Positions 1-9,692 of a stretch of DNA of 64,000 bases are shown one piece after another. This DNA is from Spizellomyces punctatus DAOM BR117 (lineage: Eukaryota; Chytridiomycota; Chytridiomycetes; Spizellomycetales; Spizellomycetaceae). Below the pieces are notes generated by a model. The model worked only from the letters and a program-made list of their open reading frames with translations. It had not been told where the DNA came from and made no database searches. The stretch lies in contig NW_015971551.1 of assembly GCF_000182565.1 (NCBI RefSeq), positions 275,638 to 339,637 of the forward strand, written 5' to 3'. Every line of letters begins with the position of its first letter. The first letter of the stretch is position 1. A program made the translations under genes and the position numbers.

Positions 1-606
1 ACCGAGCCTCAGACCAATCTTCAGCCGGCACAGCCCACATTCCAAGACTCCGCTGAGAGTGAAGAAGGAATCACCAGTGCTCTTCAACAGAGCAAAAATG
101 CCGTCGAAAAATCAGACACCTCCGTGAACGGATGTAGTAACTTGCTTAAAAAAAGCAAACTTGAATGTCCCGAGAAGAACGGAGGGGCAAGACCGCCCAA
201 CAAAAATTCCCTACCTAGTTCCTCTGCGTTGCATAATGATTCCGACTCTAGTGATATTCCACCAAACAACGTTCACCAGGAGGCAATGACGACATGGCTG
301 ACGAGCCTTCGTTCGCCATCACCGCCAATACCTACTCTCCAATTCAAGGATATAACAACCAGGTCTAAGCAGCAATCTATATCATTGTCTGTTGAGCAAC
401 CAAAGGTTGGTGGATGTGAAGTCGCAGTGAAACAACTTCATTTTGATGCTGTTTAATTTGTATCATAGGACCCACCAACTTCCAAAAGACCGTCCTCGGA
501 CGAGCAGAAAGTAGCTGCAGCACTTGATCAGTTGCGTAATTTTGAAAGTATATTAGTGGAAGAAAGGCGACGATTGGATCAAGAAATGTCAAAGACTGCC
601 AAATAA
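1..606 (+). CDS. C-terminal part of an unrecognised protein (cut by window edge)
   Basis: An open frame enters from the left edge and runs to about 405. It continues after a 63-nt intron (406-468, GT..TAG, phase 0) to a TAA at 604-606. The visible ~180 residues are Ser/Pro/Asn/Lys-rich and look disordered, except for the last ~45 residues (469-606), which have the charged Leu/Glu/Arg pattern of a short helix or coiled coil. I recognise no domain and assign no function. The real start lies outside the window. The donor (GTTGGT) is weak, but the frame upstream reads only to a stop at 454, so a splice is the simplest reading. Confidence 0.55.
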
Positions 607-829
607 TATTAATACGCCTTTTCATTCGCTACGAGGTGCCTCTGAACGTTTCAAAATCATGATAACTGTATCACATGTAGTCCATAGAATGTGCATGCGG
701 AACGACGCAGCTTTTGGTGTAGAACATAGCAGCTTTTTGGTTAGAGGACTATCTCGTATCTCGTCAAGTGAACTCTAATGATTCCATGCGGAGTCTGTTC
801 AGATACTGACATTCCAAGATGAAGCTACC
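607..829. other. Intergenic spacer, no gene seen
   Basis: This is the 3' flank of the preceding gene up to the left end of repeat A. I see no convincing coding frame, RNA gene or repeat here. Confidence 0.5.
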
Positions 830-1079
830 ATAGTGCGGAAGTGATTGAAATGGCACTAGGACCCATTATTATCCGGATTAATCCGGTTAGTCATATCGCA
901 TAATCAGAACCCCCTTCTATCGCTTAATGTTTTTTTTTTTTTTCAGCTGGACCCCATTTTGCCACAATCGAGGTCTATAAAAGGGGGTCATTACTCCCTC
1001 TTCCCTCTTTCCTCTTTACCCATCCTCGACTCTCGAAGCATCTGCGCAACGCCCACGCAGCACTCTCAAGTCCATCATC

Positions 1080-1314
1080 ATGAGAATGCCGCTCTGGTGC
1101 CGAGGACCTCGCCCTCCCAGCAAAAACAACATAACCCCTTGCAAACGCTGCTACTACTATATTGCTACGATCGCAGGTATGCATTATCTTTGTATTTTCC
1201 CACGCGGATTATCCAGTCTAATTATTCTGATCTACCTTAGTATCTGAACATCCTCCGACTAAAGAATTTCGGAATCAAGGGCTTAGTAGGATTTCTCTCG
1301 TGTGGTGGGCTTAG
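1080..1314 (+). CDS. Possible 56-aa spliced product inside repeat A (doubtful coding)
   Basis: An ATG at 1080 lies about 100 nt after a TATA box. Exon 1080-1176 and exon 1241-1314 join in phase across a 64-nt GTATGC..TTAG intron to give 56 residues with a basic, Cys/Tyr-rich middle (CKRCYYY). Repeat B has the same arrangement with a 60-nt intron. In favour of coding: TATA, ATG and splice sites all survive in both copies. Against: the three exon differences between copies are all amino-acid-changing, and the product resembles nothing I know. The intron may simply belong to a spliced non-coding transcript. Confidence 0.3.
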
Positions 1315-1398
1315 TTACCCGGTTAGAACAACCGTAATGTATTGCATGTGTAATTGGGCCTAGTAGTAGTTGGTTGGTTGTAAGGAGGGAATTACTTG

Positions 1399-1451
1399 GC
1401 TTTTCCGAACCAGTTGTCGCCGGTTTATTCCCTGGTGTAGTAGCTAGTGCC
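1399..1451 (+). ncRNA. Right-end segment of repeat A resembling the Fanzor guide-RNA scaffold region
   Basis: This segment aligns without gaps to 50930-50981 downstream of the Fanzor gene. Common blocks are GCTTTTCCGAACC, TCGCCGGTT and CCCTGGTG, then CTAGTGC. In the Fanzor copy it folds as GAACCGG-loop-CCGGTTC; here the stem is weakened by changes on both arms. In TnpB/Fanzor elements the scaffold of the guide RNA comes from the element's 3' end and the guide from the adjoining DNA. By analogy the sequence after 1451 would be the guide. The RNA role is inference. Confidence 0.4.
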
Positions 1452-1611
1452 AGTTTCTGTCACCTAATACACTATCCAAGATCTCCGACCAGCCTTATTT
1501 AACCTGATTGGATTCAGCATTGGATTGAAGTTCAACCGGAGAGAACCGTTTTACGGTTCTGCAAGCATGAAAGCAACTGTCAGATCTCACCTAGATCCTA
1601 TCAAGTAAAAC

Positions 1612-3063
1612 ATGCCATTAACAACCCTAGAACGAATCATAAACCTCAAGGAATCGTCGTCTTTGATAGTGATTGAAGACTCTACAAAACAGTCATGCGC
1701 TAGACTTTTGAAAGCTTTTGCAGCGTCAAGCATAGGTCCTGACAGGTAAGTTTCTTTGACCGTTGATTGACAAATAATCATGGCTAAAATTGCCTTGACA
1801 TCGAAGGAGGCTTGTGGTGGTGTCTGTCGAACAGGCGTACTGGAAATGGAAGCGAATACTGAATTTGGAGAGGTATGTGAAATGCTGAGGAATGCGGAAC
1901 CGATCGTTACTGACGGTACACTAAGCCTGACCATAATAGATGTATATTCCTCCTGCTTTTCATGGCTCGATCCTCCTGTGGCCGCCCCGGTCCGATCTGC
2001 TAATATCAAGAATCTGGTATCGGTAATCGAGACAGAGCTGCAAACCGGTACGCTCAATTGCTCTTTTGGATGTCGCGCTTTGGATTCACACCTGGAAATA
2101 TTCTCAGCGCAAAATGGACGAATCACTGTTCTATTTGATAGTATAAATCCGTTCCTGCTCCGTTATTCCTTGGCAACCGTGGCGCGATTGGTTAAGAGTC
2201 TATCTGCACTTGGTAGCGGTGAGGCAGCGCTGTTGGTTGATCCATGCATAACGGCAAAACCCCTCATGGATGTTATGGCGATTGCTAGATAATGTCCGAA
2301 TCATTCTCCCTTTCCACGGGGACGTACCCGTACTGGATGCGTCAGGAAATTCGCTAATACCTCCAATCGGGTCCGTCCTGGCGAACGCGGCCACAACATA
2401 TGTTACCGTCCGGCATGGAAAGGATTTTGGTATCATATTTGGACGCGATGGCGGAGCTGTGGATGTATTCGAAACTGTTGATGCGCATAATCCTGCCGGA
2501 GGAATATGTGAAGTACTTCACAAAAAGAAGTCTGGAAAGGTCCTACGTGAGGTTCGAAGCCGGGAATAATTGAGTTTGCTATTATATGAGGCGAATAGCT
2601 AAAGTGTGCCTTGCTACAGGCGGTGGCTTACAAAGTATCTGCTACGGACAGCGATCTCTTGACGTTTCACACGGTGGATGACCTGCGGTCTGTGAATGAT
2701 AGTCAGCCATCCCCCCCATCGAATCCCGCAGAGAGGACGGTATGCACAAAGACATCAATTGCGACTGATTCAATGAACCTATCTCATATATTGGTGTGCA
2801 GCCTGATCCGACCGCCAATCTTTCCTTCAACCTACGTCTAACCGATGAGCAGAAAGTAGCAAGAGCAGAGGTCGTGCTACCCTACATGAAGGCGCAAACT
2901 GCAGAAGGTCCATCTGAGACGGCAATATATTATGAGCCAGAGGATGATGATTACGATGACGAGGTACGTCTATTTAATCAGGATGATCTTATATTAGCAC
3001 ATCTGGCGCCTTTTAATATCACCATCCAATCGACAGGACCCGGATGCGGACCTGGATATATAA
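1612..3063 (+). CDS. ELP5: Elongator complex protein 5
   Basis: Exons 1612-1745, 1807-1872, 1926-2218, 2289-2551, 2620-2739, 2802-2963 and 3037-3063 join with matching phases into a 354-residue protein. Elp5 is a subunit of the Elp4-Elp5-Elp6 RecA-like hexamer of Elongator, which modifies wobble uridines of tRNAs in the cytoplasm. Family marks are the N-terminal motif of a short helix plus hydrophobic strands, and a mid-region reading RITVLFDSINPFLLRYSL. The C-terminal block is the strongest evidence: a SFNLRLT segment, then IYYEPEDDD, ending in an acidic EDPDADLDI tail, as in animal ELP5 (LTFNLHLS, IFYEP, EDPDDDLDI). The donor of intron 5 (GAG|GTTCGA) is the least certain junction. The gene lies between direct repeats A and B; its stop is 42 nt before repeat B. 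Confidence 0.85.
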
Positions 3064-3349
3064 TTCCCACCAACGCAAATAAATACATATATACATAAAT
3101 TGATGGCACTAGAACTCATTATTATCCGGATTAATCCGGTTAATCATATCGCATAATCAGAACCCCCTTCTATCGCTCAAAGCGGTGAGGCATGCTAATG
3201 TATTTTTTTCTTTTTCAAACTGTGGTGAGGCGCATGCTGAAGGTCTATAAAAGGGGGTCATTACTCCCTCTTCCCTCTTTCCTCTTTACCCATCCTCGAC
3301 TCTCGAAGCATCTGCACAACGCCCACGCAGCACTCTCAAGTCCATCATC

Positions 3350-3580
3350 ATGAGAATACTGCTCTGGTGCCGAGGACCTCGCCCTCCCAGCAAAAACAAC
3401 ATAACCCCTTGCAAACGCTGCTACTACTATATTGCTACGATCGCAGGTATGCATTGTCTTTGTATTTTCCCATGCATATTCCGAGTCTAATTCTGATCTA
3501 CCTTAGTATCTGAACATCCTCCGACTAAAGAATTTCGGAATCAAGGGCTTAGTAGGATTTCTCTCATGTGGTGGGCTTAG
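3350..3580 (+). CDS. Possible 56-aa spliced product inside repeat B (doubtful coding)
   Basis: Exons 3350-3446 and 3507-3580 are separated by a 60-nt intron (GTATGC..TTAG). They match the frame in repeat A except for three amino-acid changes (Met to Ile, Pro to Leu, Val to Met). The intron differs more, including small deletions. The same cautions apply as for the copy in A: it may be a spliced non-coding transcript rather than a protein. Confidence 0.3.
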
Positions 3581-3664
3581 TTACCCGGTTAGAACAACCG
3601 TAATGTATTGCATGTGTAATTGGGCCTAGTGGTAGTTGGTTGGTTGTAAGGAGGGAATTACTTG

Positions 3665-3717
3665 GCTTTTCCGAACCAGTTGTCGCTGGTTTATTCCCTG
3701 GTGTAGTAGCTAGTGCC
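3665..3717 (+). ncRNA. Right-end segment of repeat B resembling the Fanzor guide-RNA scaffold region
   Basis: Nearly identical to 1399-1451 (one change in the TCGC[C/T]GG block) and clearly related to 50930-50981 after the Fanzor gene. The 14 nt following it are identical to those after repeat A, then the two diverge. A guide read from the flank would therefore share its first part between A and B unless the true element end lies further out. Role inferred by analogy only. Confidence 0.4.
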
Positions 3718-3754
3718 AGTTTCTGTCACCTCTACACTAAAAGTGCCAGCCCTG

Positions 3755-4265
3755 CTAGTGCGCACAGCTTGCGTTGTGTATGTGAGCGCGTGATTTTCCT
3801 TTCTCTTGCCTGCGCTTTCGAACAGATCTTGGTTCTCTTTCGTATGCATTGGGCTTGCTAGGGTCGTCATCTGATTCTGATCCTGACGATGATTCCGAGT
3901 CTGACGACTCGTCTATACTGTGTGGCTTGCGATATATGCAGCAGACTACAGAGATTGAAAAGGACCATGAGCAGCTGACAAATTCAACGTTATTCTACAA
4001 ACAGACAAGGCAGACCTTTGCTGCTTTTGCGGCCCATTCCCTCATTGTTCACAACATTTTCATCCCACTGAACTCGTCGTTCACTGAGGTTTCCGCCTCG
4101 GAGTAAGAGTGTTCCTGCATTCGGTATTTGCGTCGATGGTTGTTGGAGTAGTTGCTCTTCTTGGACTGTGATAGTTCGTGATCCAGTAGACAGAGGGGCG
4201 GTAGCCGTCACCAAGGACGAATTCGGTTCAGGTTCCGCCAGATGCGTTGTTTGTGGAGAGGGCAT
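3755..4265 (-). CDS. YPI1: Protein phosphatase 1 inhibitor-3 homologue
   Basis: Exon 1 (4265-4016) and exon 2 (3945-3755) join across a 70-nt intron into 146 residues. The diagnostic block is TLLLRG followed by RRVQWDENVVNNEGMGRKSSK, then across the splice VCCIYRKP. This is the PP1-binding inhibitor-3 signature of yeast Ypi1 and animal PPP1R11; the RVQW sequence is the phosphatase-docking motif. After it come an acidic/serine run and a basic tail. In yeast Ypi1 controls Glc7 activity and nuclear localisation; PPP1R11 in animals also has ubiquitin-ligase activity. Only one Cys pair is seen here, fewer cysteines than in the animal protein. The start is the first Met before the conserved part; an extra upstream exon cannot be excluded. 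Its stop is 15 nt from the right end of repeat B. Confidence 0.82.
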
Positions 4266-5337
4266 GTTGAGGTAATGAACAACTTGCAACCCACACGCAC
4301 ACGACGTCAAAGACCAGCTGTGAATCAAATGGGATGGAATGTATGCTTAGTCAGACGCCTCATTCTTTCGGGTCTTTTTGAGGATTTGCAACCAACACAA
4401 AGAAACGGGGGAACAATACAGGACACTCGCACACTTGCTGGTGGGGGAGGTGTGTGTTCGTTTTCTCTCCGCCGTCTCCCGTTGGAAATTGTCCTTTCTT
4501 GCTTACGCAGATCCCATCTGATCACTTGCATCATCTTAGAAGAAGGTGAGTATATCTGTCACACCCTGAAACCTAAAGCTGGTTGGTGAGGCGCGCAACA
4601 GTTTCAAGCAAAAAATCCTGTCTGGGTGTGTGTGGTCTATCCCTCGTTATGGGTTGCAAGCCCGTGACATCTCTTTGCGCCGTTTAAGCACTGGCCCCAT
4701 TGCACAACGAGCCTCGGACAACCTACCACACCTTGTTCTTACACCTATCGACGATTTAGATTTCGGTTCTTGTATTATCTACGAATCTGATCGGTGGTTG
4801 TCGCACGCATTGTGTCTCCATTTTTTTTTTTCAACTCGCATCGGTGGTCATCGGTCTCACCTTGAAAGACACTGCCCAGCTCGGAGATTATTTGTCACGC
4901 AGTCGTCTGTTGACCACTTGCAGAATTCTGGTGGATAGGGTGAGCGCCCTTTTCATCTTCCATTTCACGCGAAGATCGTATCGGGTTAAACCCATGCTTT
5001 CTTTTGTCTGACAACTAGTCACCTTCTACCCTGCAACCGTCCTGACTGATTCCGACTCTGCTGTCCATTATCCTTCTGCTCCGTTTCGATGACCCGGTAG
5101 CATCGACGCTTCCACAGCTTTCAATACCTGTAAAAATTCTTGTACAAAAGCACGACACTCCATTTTGTCCATACCCTCCTCTGTACAGCTCTTCCAAGCT
5201 ACACGTACTATTTCAGTAGTTTTGTACAACACGACCGACATCTGTTTATAAAAACCATTTTAACACACACTCGGCAACACCTCCGTACCTCCGACCAACG
5301 CTCAACATCTGTTTAATTATTGTTACGATCCGCAAGC
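4266..5337. other. Divergent intergenic region between YPI1 and the PUF gene
   Basis: About 1.07 kb with pyrimidine-rich stretches and no coding frame that connects to either neighbour. It must hold the promoters of YPI1 (leftwards) and the PUF gene (rightwards), and probably a long 5' UTR of the latter, a common trait of PUF genes. A further non-coding exon is possible. I see no RNA gene. Confidence 0.4.
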
Positions 5338-8300
5338 ATGGGTGATTACAGTGGAATTGCGCAACCAAAGGCGAAAAACCAGCCTCAAGGACAGGTACGC
5401 GGAAAATCCCTTGCAGCGTCAGCACTCTGTGCGGTGTACTCATCTTGCAATTGTCCTCGCAGTTGGCCGCCCTTTTGCAAAGTCCTCTCAACTGGGACAT
5501 TGAACCAATGAACATGCCAAAGGAAATTGGCAGCAGGTCAAGTAGTGCACCTCCCGCCGGCATTCTAATGCCAGAAGGACCACGGGTATGTCTCCGAGAC
5601 GGCAGAGCGCTTTTGAGTTGATATCTCATGTCATTTCAATCAGGAGGTGGAAGAACCTGTCGTTGGCTCGGCCACCGATCCCCGTAGAGATCCTGAATAT
5701 GCCGCATACTATTATCATGCGTCAAGGCTAGACCCTCGTCTTCCTCCGCCTATCTATGCACCCGGCCAATCATGGCAAGTCTGGGCGCCGCCTGGGGTGA
5801 GCGGGAAAAACAAGGGACCTGAGGTGATGACACAGGCACCTGGGAAGAATTTGGAAAAGTTTAGAGGCTTCGGCATGGATGATGATTTCCTCAGTGATCA
5901 TCCGCTAGATGAAGTAAGTGGATATTATGAAATCCTACTTGGCGCGGTGATTAATTATAATGAATCCATTGCAGAGTTTGGAGCCAGAGGGCTTGTCGAC
6001 AAAGGATGGTAACGAGTATCGGTCACGCAGTAAAGCGCCTTTGCCTGATGCCAGAGCGGCCGCAGCAGATGCTCGCTTGAGCGATCCGCGATTATCCGAT
6101 CCTCGCTTGGCGGACCCAAGAATGGTCGACCCGCGAATGGCAGATCCTCGGTTGCTGGACCCGCGTTATGGTGATCCTCGGTTAGGTGATCCTCGAGTGA
6201 GCCCTGCATCTGCCTGGAGTAACGGAGATCTGCCGTCTCCTATGTCAATGCGAGGGGTTGACCTGGCAAGCTCTCCATCCAAGCGGAGAAACTTGGTGGA
6301 TTTAATTCAGGAAGATTTCCCACGGACTCCTTCTCCTGTTTTCGCAACTCGGCAAAGAATGGGCATGGATGAAAGTGGCGAAAAGCATGAGCTCAATGAT
6401 GTATTGAGAGATCAAATGCGCGCCGAACTTGAAGCGCAACTAGATCATTCCAACGACGATGAGCGATCTAGAATGGCCGCTGTCCTTAGTGCAGCAATGG
6501 ACACTCGTGATGAGTTGGCAACGGCCCCACCTCAGCGCTCCGCATCCACTCCGCCGTCGAATGTACACTACAATCAACTGCGAAATGCCATGCTACAAAA
6601 TTATGAAGATGAGATCCCACCAGAACTCCTACTTTCGATGAGAAATGTGAACCTAGGCGAAGTGAGAAATCTATTGACGAAATGTATCTGACTAGCTTCA
6701 CTTTTATTGACGCCGTAATTACTTCTAGTCATCATCCCAACAAAGAGTTGGCAACAAGCCACCAAAGATTGCGACTGGTTTTGATCGATTATACTCGGAT
6801 ATGTCTGCCCCTCGCAGCGCCGGCGCCTACCTTGGTGGATCGGCGCCATTGGCAAACTCGCTCATGGGAGGTTATCCAGGGACTTCAAGAGGTAGAGAAG
6901 CCGGTGGGTATGGTGATTTTCCTGTGGCAGCGCTCGCAAACTTACTCTTTTTGCGTTATATAGAGATGCTAGCTGCCTTAGAATTACAGCAACGCGCAGC
7001 CGCAGCTCGCAGCCCCATGTTTGAAGAAGAACTGCGGACGGGCGCCGCTCTCGGTTTAAACCATCCCAGTTTTGATCACAGACGATCCTATCCTGCTGGT
7101 ATTCCAGATGATTTGGCTTTGGCATATGCGTCTAGAAGGGCGGCTGCCAATCAACTCTACGAACCGAGTATGTTGCAAGCCTTAGCAAATCTGAACGGTG
7201 GGATGCCGGTAAATATGCCCATGAACATAGGGCGTGGCGGGGGATCTCTTTCTGAAAAAAAGCTGCGTTTGCTTGCCCAACAACAGTTGCTTCTTCGTGA
7301 ACAAATGCTTCGACGCGAATATTTTCAACAGTTGAATGGATTTCCTCCAGGCCGCAGACCTATTCCCTCTGATTTACCTTCACCCGGGGGACTAGCCGAT
7401 CCTGGACATGGGATGCGCAGCGCTCTCTTGGAGGAATTCCGTAATAATAAGAACAAGAAGTACGAATTGAGGGATATCGTTGGGAGTATCGTCGAGTTTA
7501 GCGGAGATCAGCACGGATCGCGGTTTATTCAACAGAAGCTCGAAACAGCCAACAGTGAGGAAAAGCAGTTGGTGTTTGACGAAATATTACCAAACGCTCT
7601 CCAGTTGATGACCGATGTATTCGGTAACTACGTTATCCAGAAGTTTTTTGAACATGGTACGTATCTTTGAAATTTTCATTATTGAAGTGAATGATTTTCT
7701 GATACCTTTCGCAGGCAACCAGATTCAAAAACAGATCCTAGCAAAGCAAATGGAAGGACATGTCCTCTCCTTGTCACTCCAGATGTACGGATGTCGTGTC
7801 GTTCAGAAGGCGCTCGAGCACGTGCTCACGGATCAGCAAGCAGTCTTGGTGCGGGAGCTCGATGGCAACGTTCTTAAATGTGTCAAAGATCAAAACGGCA
7901 ACCATGTTATTCAGAAGGCGATTGAGCGCGTTCCTGCAGAACATATCAAATTTATCATTGATGCCTTCCATGGGCAGGTGTACGCTCTTGCTACGCACCC
8001 ATACGGCTGCAGAGTGATACAAAGAATATTTGAGCACTGTGCTGACGAGGAGACAAAACCACTACTAGAAGAGCTTCACCGCTATACGATCAATCTCATT
8101 CAGGACCAGTACGGCAACTACGTCATCCAGCATGTTCTGGAGAGAGGAAAGCAGCAGGACAAGGGTTTGATCGTTAGCAAAGTCCGTGGGCAGGTTCTGC
8201 AACTTAGCAAACACAAGTTTGCAAGCAACGTTGTCGAAAAGTGTGTCGCCTTTGGTAGCAAAAAGGACCGCCAGCAATTGATTGACGAGGTTATTCAAAC

Positions 8301-8644
8301 GAGACCTGATGGGTAAGTAAATTGGATAGTACCAGTCGGATCCGATAGGCACTAACAGACAGAACAACTGCCACAGTACCTCTCCCCTAATCTTAATGAT
8401 GAAGGACCAGTTCGCCAATTACGTTGTACAGAAGATGTTGGACGTTGTTGATGGAGAACAACGTGAGATCTTGGTTCAAAGGATCAAGCCACACTTGCCT
8501 TCTTTGAAGAAGTACACTTATGGGAAACATTTGATAACAAGTAAGTTTAATGGGCAGCAGAGTGTAATTGAATCGTCGCTAGTTTCTTACACTGACCATT
8601 TTGCAGAAGTCGAAAAGTTGGTGATGCAACACAACATTCAGTAA
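5338..8644 (+). CDS. Pumilio/PUF-family mRNA-binding protein
   Basis: Exons 5338-5394, 5463-5585, 5644-5913, 5975-6661, 6729-6903, 6964-7656, 7715-8312, 8377-8540 and 8607-8644 close in phase to 934 residues. PUF proteins bind 3' UTRs and repress or localise mRNAs. The C-terminal third has eight PUF repeats whose RNA-contact triplets read, in order, SRFIQ, NYVIQ, CRVVQ, NHVIQ, CRVIQ, NYVIQ, SNVVE, NYVVQ. This is the canonical human PUM set, predicting recognition of UGUANAUA. The N-terminal half is low-complexity: a [15 protein letters not shown] block, nine tandem DPR-type pentapeptides (coded at about 6080-6195) and Gln/Ala-rich helices before the repeats. The 60-nt segment 6904-6963 has GT..TAG ends and a pyrimidine-rich end but is also open in frame, so it could be retained, adding 20 residues. 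Confidence 0.93.
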
Positions 8645-9158
8645 ACGGGGTCAAGTCCGTTGAAAGGACGCGTGTAAAGCAATCGCGCACTGACTCGATC
8701 ATCGACTTTGTCAACACGCCGTATTTCCATCGCACTTCGCCATTACCCAAGTGTGGACACTGCGACTTTTGAGTGAATATCTGGCCAGCATGAGCATTTT
8801 TGGTTGAATATCTTGCTTCTAAGTTGGTTGGGTCTGGACAGTCCGGTTTTCTTCTAGTTCCTGTTTCCAGTTTTCGTTTTGTATTCATAGAATTGTTGGG
8901 TTGTGTATAAGGGTTGTAATACATGGTGTTCAGGGGTGCCCGAAGAGTACATACGCTCCCACATAATATACGCTTCAGTGTAAGCTCTGTTCCCTGCTAT
9001 CCTTTTGCCAAGGGTCTGACTCCATGGTGTTCCTGACCGTACCACGCGCGTCATCAAGGGTGAGCATATCACGTAACATGCAATAACTATGAAAGGCGTT
9101 GTTTGACAGATTGGTGCTCCTTTTATTGCACGTCAGATTTCAGATTGGTAACTTTATA
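8645..9158. other. 3' UTR / promoter spacer
   Basis: About 510 nt between the PUF gene and the next start. It contains a T/G-rich likely 3' UTR and, just before 9159, a pyrimidine-containing leader. No other feature is supported. Confidence 0.4.
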
Positions 9159-9692
9159 ATGGCAGCATTGCTCAAACTTGCGGCAGCTACCACCTTTTCC
9201 AGAACCACCACCTTGGCTGGAATTGTCAGCAGACGCAATATCGTTCTGTCAAATCGTTACTTCGGTGACCGAAAACGGCGGGACTCACGCTCATCAGATG
9301 GAGCCGACGCAACAGAAAACCGGGTTGAAAAGAAGGGTGCTACCATCAAGCGCAAAGTCGACGAAATTGCCCAAAAGTTTGACGACATGATATCGGAAGA
9401 TAAGATCCTTCCAAATACCGATAATCCCATGAAGATGAACTATACTAGCCCCCCAGTAACCGAACGAGTAGTTGACTCGGTCAAGCAGATCTACCACAAG
9501 GCCGAAGAAGCGGTTGAAGACATGAAACAGAAAGGAAAACAAGTGCTGGGTGATTACTCTGATCAGAAAGAGGTTCAAAAGGGACGTTCGGGAACGACGC
9601 CTTACAGTGCCGCTGATGAGGCCAAGCAGGCATATGAAACTGCAAAGAAGAATGTAGTTGAGGGGGGCGACACTCCGCCGAGAAAGTTATAA
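9159..9692 (+). CDS. Small putative mitochondrial protein of unknown function
   Basis: A single uninterrupted 177-residue frame. The N-terminus (MAALLKLAAATTFSRTTTLA then ...SRRNIVLSNRYFG) is Arg/Ser/Ala-rich, free of acidic residues and amphipathic, as in a mitochondrial presequence. The rest is highly charged with Lys/Glu heptad-like helices (KRKVDEIAQKFDDM, IYHKAEEAVEDMKQKGKQV, AADEAKQAYETAKKNV), resembling LEA-like or ATP-synthase-regulator-like amphipathic helices. I cannot place it in a family. An in-frame upstream ATG at 9099 would add a hydrophobic stretch that spoils the presequence, so 9159 is preferred. Confidence 0.6.
   Translation: MAALLKLAAATTFSRTTTLAGIVSRRNIVLSNRYFGDRKRRDSRSSDGADATENRVEKKGATIKRKVDEIAQKFDDMISEDKILPNTDNPMKMNYTSPPVTERVVDSVKQIYHKAEEAVEDMKQKGKQVLGDYSDQKEVQKGRSGTTPYSAADEAKQAYETAKKNVVEGGDTPPRKL

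Larger units (their letters stand above)
830..1475 (+). mobile_element. Repeat A: non-autonomous inverted-repeat element related to the Fanzor element
   Basis: An element of about 646 bp with ~31-bp imperfect terminal inverted repeats. The left end at 830-859 (ATAGTG...TGGCACTAG) matches the reverse complement of 1444-1475 (CTAGTGCC...CACTAT), including the inner AGTGA/GAAA blocks. From about 852 to the right end it is nearly identical to repeat B (3105-3740). Its last stretch, 1399-1450, matches the sequence just after the Fanzor stop codon (50930-50981) at about 44 of 52 positions. The left 10 bases ATAGTGCGGA also occur at the Fanzor element's left end (48866-48875). Inside are a 14-bp palindrome (873-886), a strong TATA box (TATAAAAGGGGG from 975) and a short spliced frame. 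It encodes no transposase, so it would need activity in trans. I did not find a clear target-site duplication. Confidence 0.8.
3105..3740 (+). mobile_element. Repeat B: second copy of the non-autonomous Fanzor-related element
   Basis: A direct-orientation copy of repeat A. Left inner terminal motif GGCACTAG is at 3105-3112 and right CTAGTGCC at 3710-3717, followed by the same AGTTTCTGTCACCT and a CTACACTAA end to about 3740. The outermost left inverted repeat seen in A is not recognisable here, so the left end is decayed or was lost. Compared with A it carries an extra stretch at about 3181-3240 in which a GGTGAGGC..ATGCT motif occurs twice. It keeps the palindrome (3126-3139), the TATA box (about 3246) and the right-end hairpin segment (3665-3717). 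It fills most of the space between the convergent genes ELP5 and YPI1. Confidence 0.8.

Noticed and set aside
975-1184. Minus-strand 69-codon frame inside repeats A and B
   Set aside because: Open only as the complement of the spliced plus-strand exon; no promoter or splice context on that strand.
830-1475. Classification of the elements as CACTA/EnSpm transposons
   Set aside because: The ends read ATAGTG...CACTAT, the opposite orientation to CACTA...TAGTG, and no matching transposase or 3-bp target duplication was seen.
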